The notes under the pieces: model-generated
Told to the model about the DNA's origin: nothing
What the model saw: the letters and a program-made list of their open reading frames with translations, nothing else
Database searches by the model: none
In this document: in pieces, positions 1-8,231 of the stretch
Position numbering within the stretch: position 1 is the stretch's first letter
Layout: each line of letters starts with the position of its first letter
Assembly: GCA_016708305.1 (NCBI GenBank)
Contig: JADJGB010000001.1
Coordinates: 617,723-681,722 of the forward strand
Length of the DNA: 64,000 bases
Source: Sphingobacteriales bacterium
GTDB taxonomy: Bacteria > Bacteroidota > Bacteroidia > Chitinophagales > Chitinophagaceae
Reading direction: 5' to 3'
Program-made: the position numbers and the translations under genes

Positions 1-166
1 GTCAAGGTCTTTAAACTCAAAAAAGTGAATTTCTATGCTGTCTTTTTTTATCATTAAATAATCGCCATAGTCGCCTAATTCTGTAAATTCCAATTTATTC
101 AAGTAAAAGTCTTTGGTTGCGTTTTTTGTCGCGCATTGGCAATTTCGGATTTATGTTTGTCAGCAT
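1..166 (-). CDS. VOC-family (glyoxalase/bleomycin-resistance-like) protein, partial and frameshifted
   Basis: This is the 5' part of a leftward gene that runs off the window edge. From the ATG at 166 it reads MLTNINPKLPMRDK. After a run of six T (122-127, + strand), which is one base too long, the frame continues ATKDFYLNKLEF and then YLMIKKDSIEIHFFEF. That is the usual opening of small VOC-fold proteins: a beta strand, a 'DFY' helix, and a strand ending in IHFFEF whose His/Glu can bind metal or substrate. Such proteins include glyoxalases and bleomycin-binding proteins, and the exact role cannot be told. The single extra base looks like a homopolymer miscall, but real inactivation is possible. 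Confidence 0.6.
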
Positions 167-525
167 AATATTATCTTTTTTGTCTGTACGTTAATGTTTA
201 GGCGGACGGTCTGTTACACCCTTGCACAAAAGCCAAATTGGAAAATAAAAGTTGAGCCTGTGTTCGACAGCCCCACTCTTGCCAAACTGCCTGTTCAAGC
301 AACACCTTCGGTGATTCTTTTCTCCGTCAGAGTTTATCATCTTTACTTTTCATCAAATATATAATAAAAATGAAAGGTAATGAAATTTCGGGAAAAGAAC
401 TTAGGACAGATGCAGTAGAACTTATAAAGTAAACTTCATGTAACATCTACCATGATTTATCATAATGGTAGTTTGGTAGATATTAATTCTTGCATGCTTA
501 CACCCAATTTATAAAAAATGATAAT
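167..525. other. Intergenic region, no supported gene
   Basis: The stretch has no convincing coding sequence. A 20-codon ORF starts at 371 (MKGNEISGKELRTDAVELIK) but has no recognisable homology or context. The remainder is AT-rich with no clear terminator. Confidence 0.4.
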
Positions 526-533
526 TATCTTTG
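526..533 (+). promoter_or_regulatory. Candidate Bacteroidota -7 box
   Basis: TATCTTTG fits the Bacteroidota -7 consensus TAnnTTTG and lies 42 bp before the ATG at 576. The -33 element is weak (a TTTA about 18 bp upstream). Confidence 0.45.
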
Positions 534-575
534 TTCGAATTTTTTTTATCATAACACTTTACACAATATTTTATT

Positions 576-1826
576 ATGTCAGATATTTTTGAAAGAATTA
601 CACAGGACCTTGGTCCACTTGGGCAACACATGGACAGAGCGCACGGTTATTTTTCATTTCCAAAGTTAGAGGGCGAGTTAGGCGCCAGAATGAAATTCAG
701 AGAAAAAGAAATGATAGTTTGGAGCCTGAATAACTATTTGGGCCTGGTTAACCATCCTGAAGTAAGAAAAATAGATACCGAAGCTGCAGCTAAGTACGGC
801 ATGGGCAATCCCATGGGTGCCAGAATGATGAGTGGAAATACCGATATGCACGATGAGCTGGAAAATGTTTTGGCCGATTTTACCAAGCGCGAAGATGCTA
901 TGCTGCTAAATTTTGGTTATCAAGGAGTTATGAGCTGTATTGATGCCCTTGTCAATCGTCATGATATTATTGTATATGACAAAGAATGTCATGCCAGCAT
1001 TTTAGACGGTATCAGGATGCATGTAGGCCACACCTATTCTTTTAAGCATAATGATATTAAAGACTGCGAAAAACAACTTGCCAGAGCAACAAAAATGGCT
1101 GAAAAAACCGGAGGCGGTATTTTGGTTATCACCGAAGGCGTGTATGGGATGGACGGTCAGCAGGGAAAACTGAAAGAAATAGCCGAATTAAAAAAGAAAT
1201 TTAATTTCAGAATTTTTATTGATGATGCGCATGGTTTTGGCTACATGGGCGCTACCGGTGCAGGCGCCGACGAAGCGCAAGGCTGTCAGGCAGATATTGA
1301 TTTGTATTTCAGCACATTTGTAAAAAGTATGGGTAGCATTGGCGCTTTCATTGCCGGTCCTCGGAACGTATTAAAATATCTTCGATATAATGTTCGTAGC
1401 CAGATATTTGCCAAAAGCCTTCCTTTAATTGTAGTAGAAGGAATGCTCAGGCGTATGGAAATGGTGAAATCAATGCCCGAACTGAGAGAAAAATTGTGGC
1501 ATAATGTAAATCGTTTGCAAAACGGACTTCGGGAGCGAGGATTTGACATTGGCAAAACAAACAGCCCCGTTACACCCGTTTATATGAAAGGCGATGTGCC
1601 CGAAGCGACCTCAATGGTAATGGATTTGAGAGAAAATTACAGAATATTCTGTTCTATAGTAGTGTATCCCGTGATACCTAAGGGTGAAATCATCTACCGC
1701 ATCATACCCACAGCAGTGCACAGCGACCAGGATATTGATGAAACGCTTCGTGCTTTTACAGAAACCAAGAAAAAATTAGATGAAGGTCTTTATAAAGCAG
1801 CCGACATCCCTGATATGGCAGGATAG
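576..1826 (+). CDS. Alpha-oxoamine synthase family PLP enzyme (serine palmitoyltransferase / KBL-like)
   Basis: A 416-aa fold-type I PLP enzyme of the alpha-oxoamine synthase family, which condenses an amino acid with an acyl-CoA with loss of CO2 or rearrangement. Visible motifs are SLNNYLGL near residue 50, the GNPMGARMMSG block, the DDAHGFG motif holding the PLP-binding Asp/His (about 217), and STFVKSMGSIGAF with the Schiff-base Lys (about 250). Members in Bacteroidota include serine palmitoyltransferase for sphingolipid synthesis and 2-amino-3-ketobutyrate CoA ligase. This long form opening MSDIFERI is common in the phylum, and I cannot decide the substrate. It stands alone with its own promoter and terminator. 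Confidence 0.85.
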   Translation: MSDIFERITQDLGPLGQHMDRAHGYFSFPKLEGELGARMKFREKEMIVWSLNNYLGLVNHPEVRKIDTEAAAKYGMGNPMGARMMSGNTDMHDELENVLADFTKREDAMLLNFGYQGVMSCIDALVNRHDIIVYDKECHASILDGIRMHVGHTYSFKHNDIKDCEKQLARATKMAEKTGGGILVITEGVYGMDGQQGKLKEIAELKKKFNFRIFIDDAHGFGYMGATGAGADEAQGCQADIDLYFSTFVKSMGSIGAFIAGPRNVLKYLRYNVRSQIFAKSLPLIVVEGMLRRMEMVKSMPELREKLWHNVNRLQNGLRERGFDIGKTNSPVTPVYMKGDVPEATSMVMDLRENYRIFCSIVVYPVIPKGEIIYRIIPTAVHSDQDIDETLRAFTETKKKLDEGLYKAADIPDMAG

Positions 1827-1854
1827 ATAATAAAAACTTACAGGCATAAAAAAT

Positions 1855-1877
1855 CCCGGCATTTGCCGGGTTTTTTT
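1855..1877 (+). terminator. Rho-independent terminator
   Basis: The stem CCCGGC-ATTT-GCCGGG is followed directly by seven T. It sits 28 bp after the stop of the oxoamine synthase gene. Confidence 0.9.
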
Positions 1878-1913
1878 GTTTTGCCGATTAATGGTTTTTT
1901 TGGTTTTTTTGAC

Positions 1914-2318
1914 TTATTTTACTTTGTTTACATCAATGCTTTCGCTTACCTGATTGGTTTTTGATATTTTATAAACGCTTTCATTTTTAGTGGAAAGGTC
2001 GTTAATCACAAAGATAAGCGTGTAATAATCCGAAGGGGCATCCACAAACTGATAGTTGCGTTCTATTTTTTTACCTTCTAATTTTTCGGTGTGCAACACA
2101 TTTCCGTCTGTATCCTGTACTGAGATTAAATATTTACCTTCGGTAAGGTTGTTCAATGCCAGATGATAAACAGGCTTTTCGTTTACATACCCGATGTATT
2201 TTATCTGTGATGGATTATTTCCTTCTTTGGGGCTTATTGCCCATGCAGTTAATGAAACTGTAAATAATGCAGCTATTCCTAAAGCTACGATTCTTGATTT
2301 TAATACTACTTTTTTCAT
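1914..2318 (-). CDS. Small secreted protein of unknown function
   Basis: A 134-aa protein with a clear Sec signal peptide: a basic start MKKVVLKSR, then a hydrophobic core to about residue 28 (AWA). The mature part is an all-beta-looking domain with alternating short strands (YIGYVNEKPVYHLALNN, YLISVQDTDGNVLHTEKL), like the small Ig-like domains that Bacteroidota export. No catalytic motif is visible. The start is supported by an unusually strong Shine-Dalgarno (AAGGAG seven bases before the ATG). It is monocistronic and convergent with the gene before it. Confidence 0.7.
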   Translation of the reverse strand: MKKVVLKSRIVALGIAALFTVSLTAWAISPKEGNNPSQIKYIGYVNEKPVYHLALNNLTEGKYLISVQDTDGNVLHTEKLEGKKIERNYQFVDAPSDYYTLIFVINDLSTKNESVYKISKTNQVSESIDVNKVK

Positions 2319-2709
2319 GGTTTCTCCTTTTTGTTTTTGTTGTTAAAAAATTTCTTTCTTTCACTTCGGCCAGTTCACGTTTACACAAACCAAACCTTGG
2401 ATTTAATTCGATGACTTTTAGATAAACTTTTTTTTAAATTTTGTTTGCTTTTTAAGTCATTGACACTGCAAAGATGCAACGGAAAATAACACTGCAAAAA
2501 CAAAAATAGGGTGGGTTATAAAGTGCCAAAAATAGATTATTATAATGTAAAATATTGATAATCAATAAAATACGTTTTAAAGCGATATGATGCCCAAATA
2601 GGATAAATAGCTACTATTTGCGGTTATTTGCGGCTTTTTTTATTGATATATTTACAATTTATTAGGAAGAAATTTGCTGTTTTGATGCATATATTACCAT
2701 AATTGTAAT
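2319..2709. other. Intergenic region, leader and upstream DNA of the small secreted gene
   Basis: No gene is seen. The part next to 2318 is the leader of the leftward secreted-protein gene. CAAAGATG at 2469-2476 is a near match to a leftward -7 box. A tandem 10-bp repeat, TATTTGCGGT then TATTTGCGGC, lies at 2615-2634. Confidence 0.4.
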
Positions 2710-2731
2710 AAAAAACCGCCCCAAAGGGCGG
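2710..2731 (-). terminator. Rho-independent terminator (leftward)
   Basis: Read on the minus strand, the stem CCGCCC-TTTG-GGGCGG is followed by TTTTTT. It lies 8 bp after the stop of the 461-aa secreted protein gene. Confidence 0.9.
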
Positions 2732-2738
2732 CTTTCCT

Positions 2739-4124
2739 TTAAAATGAAAACCTATCTATATACAAATTTTGAACTTTTACAATCTTTGAATAATTGATTT
2801 GCTGATTAATATCCTTGCTGGATACTCTGATATAGAGGTTTTCAAACTTATTGGCACTTACTTGATCGTTCATGTTTTTTGAACATGAAAATATGGTTCC
2901 AACCACTACTATTGCTATAGCCAGTCTAACGATTCTGGACTTAAAGATGGCACCCAGCAGGAATGCAATACTAAGGCCGGCTAAGCTAATGGGTAATGTT
3001 GCGGTTGAGAAACTGTAATCCAGAGTGCCTGAGGAATTACCGTTTGAAGCCAGAGACTGTACCGTACCGATAGGAACCCAGTTGTTGCCATCTTTAGATG
3101 CTTCTACAATATAGCCTGTGCTGTTAACTTCATTCAATGACTGCCATTGTACACTTAATTGTCCGTTTTTGGAAGTGGCGTTTATATCGCCAAAGTTAAC
3201 CGGAAGTGGTGTTTGTGGGGTGTAGTTAGTAGCTAAATCTGCAATATCCCAGCTATTGTTACCTATTTCGGTCATGGTTACTGTACCCATACCTGGATTC
3301 CAGGAAGAAGCATTTACAAAATACATTTTACTTCCTGTAGATACATACAAGCTACCTGTGGAAGAAAATGCAAGACCATTCGCATTTCCAATCAGACTAC
3401 CACCACCTGAAACTACCACATTTGAAATAAATTTAATAGGTGTAATATGGGATACACTACCAGCTGCTACTGCAGCATCCAGATCGGCCTTTTTGATTTG
3501 AAAGAGTCTGGTATTGCCGGTACTACCATTATTTGCTAAAACATACAAGTTACCATTATTATCAAGTGCCAGATCGCCATTACTAAAATCGTCTGAACCG
3601 GGACTAAAATTTGAAAAACTAAGTGTTCCCAATGCAGCACCACCATTTGCATTACCACCAGCAGTTGCTTCGAATTTTCCGAGGTAAACTCCTAGTGGAC
3701 TGGATTGTGTACTGGCAACTATCCAACCTCTGTTGTTTCCATCTATACCTAAACGTACAAAACCAAGCTCTGTGTTATTACTACCACCATTCATATCTAA
3801 GGTTAATTCATTGCCAGTGAACCAATCTCCGTTTCCATCGTTTTTAATTGAACGAATGTTCAGTTCTCCATCCCCCGCTCCTCCTGCACCACTTCCATAG
3901 GGAATATAATAAAGCCAGTCACCATTTTTGTTGATTCCTAATGCAGCAGAACCTAAGTAAGAAGAAAAATTGCTTGAGCGGGTGTCCAAGCCGGCTCCGG
4001 TGGAGGAATTTACGGATCCTAATTTAGAAACAACATTGCCTGTACTGATGCCCCAAACGACATCTTGTGCAAAAATAAAAGCAGCAAAAACGCTAAGTGT
4101 AAGCGTGAAGAATAATTTTTTCAT
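2739..4124 (-). CDS. Secreted repeat protein with an Fn3-like module split by hydrophobic segments
   Basis: A 461-aa exported protein with signal peptide MKKLFFTLTLSVFAAFIFAQ. Residues 20-300 are rich in Gly, Asn and Ser, with propeller-like strands (LALDNNGNLYVLANNG, LAFSSTGSLYVSTGSKM). From about 305 comes the module typical of Bacteroidota surface proteins (LPVNFGDINA, then LSVQWQSLNEVNSTGYIVEA). Its last strands (NLYIRVSSKDIN, then YSKIVKVQ) come only after about 60 extra residues holding two hydrophobic segments (ISLAGLSIAFLLGAIF and VRLAIAIVVVGTIFSC). The Cys is in a lipobox-like setting but is internal. Surface or envelope location is likely and the function is unknown. Confidence 0.75.
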   Translation of the reverse strand: MKKLFFTLTLSVFAAFIFAQDVVWGISTGNVVSKLGSVNSSTGAGLDTRSSNFSSYLGSAALGINKNGDWLYYIPYGSGAGGAGDGELNIRSIKNDGNGDWFTGNELTLDMNGGSNNTELGFVRLGIDGNNRGWIVASTQSSPLGVYLGKFEATAGGNANGGAALGTLSFSNFSPGSDDFSNGDLALDNNGNLYVLANNGSTGNTRLFQIKKADLDAAVAAGSVSHITPIKFISNVVVSGGGSLIGNANGLAFSSTGSLYVSTGSKMYFVNASSWNPGMGTVTMTEIGNNSWDIADLATNYTPQTPLPVNFGDINATSKNGQLSVQWQSLNEVNSTGYIVEASKDGNNWVPIGTVQSLASNGNSSGTLDYSFSTATLPISLAGLSIAFLLGAIFKSRIVRLAIAIVVVGTIFSCSKNMNDQVSANKFENLYIRVSSKDINQQINYSKIVKVQNLYIDRFSF

Positions 4125-4669
4125 AATTGTGTGATTTTAAAATTTAAAAACCCGAGGGTTTGGTAAAAAAAATAATTGGTTGGTTGCAGAGGGATTTTGT
4201 AAATTTTAAAAGCATTTCAAGGTTTGTGCGTAGATAGATCAAAAACCTGAAAAACTTTGCGATGCTAAAGGTTTTTTGTTTTCATTTTAATTTGTTTGAT
4301 TAGTTGATAAATAGTTAAGCCGGTTTAAAAGTACAAACGAATGTTAGCACTTTTTTAAAAATTCGATGAACTGTTCATTTTTATCGATGAAAGCCCGTTT
4401 TACATCGATGAAGGCTTTTTATAAGGAAAAAATATTGGTGTAGGTATATAAAATTTTGATTTTGGTTTGACAATTTTTTAAAAAAATCTCAATAGAATAT
4501 TAATAAAATACAGAAAACCACATTCGTTCTAAGGGCTATTTAATTACAATTTTGTTATTGAATTGATATTCAATTGATTATGATTGCCGTTATTAAAAAT
4601 CCAAAATCTTTACATGAATGGTTATTCCTAATTTCAAAATTTGACTATTTTTAGCCATAAAAAACGAAT
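4125..4669. other. Divergent intergenic region with 21-bp-spaced repeats
   Basis: This 545-bp region separates two divergent secreted-protein genes and must hold both promoters. Its main feature is three TCGATGAA repeats (listed separately). The remainder is AT-rich without a gene or terminator. Confidence 0.6.
4363..4412. promoter_or_regulatory. Three direct repeats with exact 21-bp period, LytTR-like operator
   Basis: TCGATGAA occurs at 4363-4370, 4384-4391 and 4405-4412, so the starts are exactly 21 bp apart (two helical turns). On the minus strand the first copy extends to ACAGTTCAT, which fits the LytTR-domain consensus (W M M GTT N R K). LytTR sites are 9-bp repeats with 12-bp spacers, giving the same 21-bp period. 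The other two copies keep only the TTCATCGAT half. The operator is about 260 bp before the DPP-IV start and 240 bp before the divergent gene. Confidence 0.5.
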
Positions 4670-6817
4670 ATGAAACGTGTATTACTGCTTCTTTTCTTTC
4701 TGCCGTTGTTTGCGATTGCCCAAAAACAGATAACGCTTGCCGATATTTATAAAAAAGGAACTTTCAGGGGAGAAATGGTCTTTCCCGATTTTGGCAAACA
4801 ACCTGCTGAAAAATTAAATATTTCAGCCATAAAAGATGCCGATGGCAAAGCGCTCACTGCTGTGTCAGATGTAGTAGAGAACAAGTTAAAACCAGGGCTG
4901 CACCTGATAAAAACTAATCAGGAAAGCATTTACCGCCACTCTGCCAAAGCTTTCACCTATTTATACAATAGCCAAAGCAAGGCTCTCACCAAACTGAATA
5001 ATGAAAAAGTATTACATGCCCAATTTTCGCCGGCAGGCGATAAAATAGCTTATGTAATGGATAATAATCTCTATTTGTATGATATTGCCGGCGGAAAAAC
5101 CACCGCTATTACCACCGACGGAAAATGGAACCACATCATCAATGGCAATTGCGATTGGGTGTATGAGGAGGAGTTCAGCTTTACGCAGGCATATCAGTGG
5201 AGTCCGCAGGGCAATTATCTGGCCTATTATCGGTTTGACGAAAGCAAGGTGAAGGAATATTCTTTTACTGAGTATGATAACTTATATAACAAAGAATACC
5301 GCTATAAATATCCCAAGGCAGGTGATGACAATTCAAAAATTGAAATTCATATTTATAATGTACGCACCGGTAAAGATGTGAAAGCACAATTTGAGCAGGG
5401 CGATATTTATATTCCCCGAATTAAATGGACAGCAAAAGACAACGAACTGGTGGTTTTTTGGATGAACAGGCATCAAAATAACCTGAAACTATTACTCACC
5501 AATCCGGATGAGGGTACAGCCCGGCTGCTTTATGAAGAAACCAATAAGTATTATATTGACATCAATGACGACTGGCAATTTTTGAAAGATGGCAGCGGGT
5601 ATTTGTTCACCGGCGAAATGAGCGGGTATAACAACATCTATTTATACAGCATGGATGGCAAAAAGAAAACGAATATAACTAATGGTAAATATGACATTAC
5701 GGATATTATTGGTGTAGATGAGGGTGCAAAACTGATTTATTATACAGCAGCATATCCAACTGCTTTGGACAGAAATGTTTTTGTTGTAGATTTTGCCGGA
5801 AAAAATAATACGCTGCTCACAAGTGGCGAAGGCACCCATCGTGCCGTTTTTAGCGATGATTACGGCCGGTTTTATGATTATTATTCAAACATTAATACGC
5901 CTCAAAAGGTAAGCATAGTGTCGATAACTAATAAAAAAGGAAAAATTTCCAAAAAAACCGAAAAAGTGCTTTCAGAAGGTGAAAAATTGCAGATATTGGC
6001 CAAAGAGTATAATCTGGGCAGGGCAGAATTAGTGAAAGTGCCTAATGGCAAAGGTGATGAAATTAATGGCTGGATACTGAAACCCGCAAATTTTGATGCT
6101 TCAAAAAAATATCCGGTGCTTTTTTGCAATTATGGCGGCCCGGGTTCGCAGCAGGTGGCTAATCGGTATGGAGCCGTAAGCGCCTGGCATCAAATGCTGG
6201 CACAAAAAGGTTTTATTGTCGCCGGTTTTGACAATACAGGCACCGGCTACAGAGGTGAGGAATTTAAAAAGAAAACCTATTTACAATTGGGCAAATTTGA
6301 AATTGAAGACCAGATAGCTGCTGCCAAATGGATGGGAACACTCCCTTATGTGGATAAAAACCATATAGGGCATTGGGGTTGGAGCTACGGAGGTTTTATG
6401 AGTTCGCTGGCTATTACTAAAGGGGCAGATGTGTTTAGCGCCGCAGTAGCTGTAGCGCCGGTTACCAACTGGCGGTTTTATGATAATATATATACCGAAA
6501 GATATATGCGCACACCTCAGGAAAACCCTGACGGATATGATGGTAATTCGCCTATTAATTTTACTGATAAGATTAAGGGGAAATACTTAATTATACATGG
6601 CACAGCCGATGATAATGTACATTTTCAAAATGCAACGCAAATGGTAACTGCCTTGGTAAAAAATAATATTCCGTTTGAAAGCGCTTATTATCCCAACAAG
6701 AACCACGGCATTTCGGGTATGGCAGACAATACTACTATTCACTTGTGGGCGCAAATGAGCAATTGGATTTTGCAAAACTTAGGTAATGAAAACACTGATA
6801 AAACGGTACTGAAATAG
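4670..6817 (+). CDS. Dipeptidyl peptidase IV-like S9B serine peptidase
   Basis: A 715-aa secreted peptidase with signal peptide MKRVLLLLFFLPLFAIAQ. An N-terminal beta-propeller (DPP-IV N domain, about 90-430) precedes an alpha/beta-hydrolase domain. The nucleophile Ser is in GWSYGG (about residue 570), the acid Asp in HGTADDNVH (about 646) and the His in NKNHG (about 679), so the triad is complete. The propeller carries YEEEF, the Glu-Glu motif that binds the substrate N-terminus in DPP-IV. Expected activity is removal of X-Pro or X-Ala dipeptides in the periplasm. It is transcribed alone. Confidence 0.92.
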   Translation: MKRVLLLLFFLPLFAIAQKQITLADIYKKGTFRGEMVFPDFGKQPAEKLNISAIKDADGKALTAVSDVVENKLKPGLHLIKTNQESIYRHSAKAFTYLYNSQSKALTKLNNEKVLHAQFSPAGDKIAYVMDNNLYLYDIAGGKTTAITTDGKWNHIINGNCDWVYEEEFSFTQAYQWSPQGNYLAYYRFDESKVKEYSFTEYDNLYNKEYRYKYPKAGDDNSKIEIHIYNVRTGKDVKAQFEQGDIYIPRIKWTAKDNELVVFWMNRHQNNLKLLLTNPDEGTARLLYEETNKYYIDINDDWQFLKDGSGYLFTGEMSGYNNIYLYSMDGKKKTNITNGKYDITDIIGVDEGAKLIYYTAAYPTALDRNVFVVDFAGKNNTLLTSGEGTHRAVFSDDYGRFYDYYSNINTPQKVSIVSITNKKGKISKKTEKVLSEGEKLQILAKEYNLGRAELVKVPNGKGDEINGWILKPANFDASKKYPVLFCNYGGPGSQQVANRYGAVSAWHQMLAQKGFIVAGFDNTGTGYRGEEFKKKTYLQLGKFEIEDQIAAAKWMGTLPYVDKNHIGHWGWSYGGFMSSLAITKGADVFSAAVAVAPVTNWRFYDNIYTERYMRTPQENPDGYDGNSPINFTDKIKGKYLIIHGTADDNVHFQNATQMVTALVKNNIPFESAYYPNKNHGISGMADNTTIHLWAQMSNWILQNLGNENTDKTVLK

Positions 6818-6832
6818 AGCGAATATTCAAAT

Positions 6833-6863
6833 AAAAAAATCCCCATCACTTTTGTTGATGGGG
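6833..6863 (-). terminator. Hairpin with leftward T-run (possible bidirectional terminator)
   Basis: The stem is CCCCATCA/TGATGGGG (6841-6848 and 6856-6863). Seven A before it give a T-run on the minus strand, so it terminates best leftward. It lies just after the DPP-IV stop and may also slow rightward transcription. No leftward gene is seen upstream of it. Confidence 0.5.
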
Positions 6864-7494
6864 ACTTCATCAAAACCATTAACCATTAAACCTTATCCTA
6901 TGAAAATTCTCCGACGAAAATAAATATTAATTTATTATTTTCCAAAAAAAATCAGAATTATATTTTTTATTTTTTTTATTGTACCTGTTTTTTGTCAGAC
7001 GGTGGTAATTATGCCTTACCGATTTTTGAGTTTAGGTTAATAGTGAAATTTTTAAAATAGATGAATGAGTTGCTTATATTTGATATTTAAATTATTATAT
7101 CTTAAAATATTATGTAATACATTTGAGACGTATCAAAGATAATTTTTTTGATCGGTTGTTTTGAGTCTGTTATTTGAAGCAATTGGCATTAAGTATTATT
7201 TACATATATCGTCGAAAAGCAGTGGTAAGCTCCTAAATAAAAAGGAAAGAAAGGCTTTTAAGCCAAAAAATTTATGAAAAATTGTAAAAATAAAGATGCT
7301 TTTCAGACCTTATCAAAAGCATTTTTGCATCAAAATTCCGGTATTTTTATAACATTTCTGTAGGAGCAATTCTATATAATTGAAGCATTAATTTCCTTTA
7401 AAAATAGATTCTATGACGGATAGTGTGGGTTTGGAATAGTTGCGCATTGCGACAATGGCCTTGAAAAAAATGCATTAAAAAAATGATTTTTCAT
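6864..7494. other. Gene-poor AT-rich region with an orphan 5'-leader-like segment
   Basis: After the hairpin comes CATTAACCATTAAACC and then a 7-codon ORF (6900-6923, MKILRRK). This looks like the untranslated leader and start of a surface-protein gene, but no gene follows. The remainder is very AT-rich and noncoding as far as I can see. Confidence 0.35.
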
Positions 7495-7495
7495 T

Positions 7496-7635
7496 CCGTC
7501 ATTTTGAACGGAGTTCCTTTTTCACCGTCATTTTGAACGGAGCGAAGCGGAGTGAAAAATCTCCATGTTTTCAAAACAGTAAGATTTCTCCGCTGCGCTG
7601 CGAAATGACGGTGGGGAGGATGAAATGACGGTGGG
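7496..7635. repeat. Imperfect palindromic intergenic repeat
   Basis: The left arm (about 7525-7563, CGTCATTTTGAACGGAGCGA then AGCGGAGTGAAAAATCTC) pairs imperfectly with the right arm (about 7582-7612, AGATTTCTCCGCTGCGCTGC then GAAATGACGGT). A partial extra copy flanks each side (CGTCATTTTGAACGGAG at 7497-7513, GAAATGACGGTGGG at 7622-7635). Repeats of this type, built on CGTCATTTCGA and GAGAAATCT, are scattered through many Bacteroidota genomes. Any reading frame through it is not coding. Confidence 0.75.
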
Positions 7636-7739
7636 AAAGTTCGGCGGGTTTAGGTGCGAAAGATTATTTTTAGCAATTTTTTCAAAGCCTTTATTTTTGA
7701 CAACAAACGGGCTTTGTATCCGGCCTTTATTTTCCTTAA

Positions 7740-8153
7740 TCAAAAGTCATCATCTTCTTCAAAGTCATCGTCAGAATTGCCAAAGAGGTCATCAAATTCA
7801 TTGTCGATTTTGAAGTCGTCTTCTTCATCAAATGATTTTTTTCTGCCACCTGTTTTTCCTCTCGATTTTGGAAGATCAAATTCTTCAAAATCCTTATCCC
7901 AGTCTTCCTCTTCTTCTACTTTATCCCAATCATCTTCAATTTCGTCGGCGTCCTCTTCTTCCTCTTCCTTGTTTTTATCCTTAATGGAAAGAATTTTTCC
8001 TTTTTTAGTTGGAAGTTCCTCTTCTTCAAAGTCATTATCATCATCATCAAAATCGTTATCTTTTTTAGATTTTGTTGATGCATTTTTTAAATGATCTTCA
8101 CCCTTTTGGTGCAGTTTTTCAGTATAATTCTTTGATTTATTCGATTTTGCCAT
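7740..8153 (-). CDS. Highly acidic low-complexity protein
   Basis: A 137-aa protein with a basic N-terminus (MAKSNKSKNYTEKLHQKGED) followed by long Asp/Glu tracts broken by short basic patches (KSRGKTGGRKKS) and ending DDDFEEDDDF. It is probably disordered and no known domain is seen. It lies 78 bp downstream of purA on the same strand and may be co-transcribed. The opposite-strand frame is Ser-rich only because it is the complement of Asp/Glu codons. Confidence 0.6.
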   Translation of the reverse strand: MAKSNKSKNYTEKLHQKGEDHLKNASTKSKKDNDFDDDDNDFEEEELPTKKGKILSIKDKNKEEEEEDADEIEDDWDKVEEEEDWDKDFEEFDLPKSRGKTGGRKKSFDEEDDFKIDNEFDDLFGNSDDDFEEDDDF

Positions 8154-8231
8154 TATCTAATAAATTAATTCGCTGTAAATTTTAATCGAAGTTTTTAATT
8201 CTCCAAATTTTTAAAAACATATTTTTTAATA

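Noticed and set aside
185..215. Possible integron attC-like site (GTTAATGTTTAGGCGGAC)
   Set aside because: The core does not fit GTTRRRY / RYYYAAC and no paired simple sites or integrase are seen.
113..364. Rightward 83-codon frame at the left edge
   Set aside because: It runs antisense through the VOC gene start and has no family features.
7654..8094. Long Ser-rich rightward frame opposite the acidic gene
   Set aside because: It is the complement of Asp/Glu codon tracts. Low-complexity Ser runs, no signal and no start context make it a shadow of the 137-aa acidic gene.
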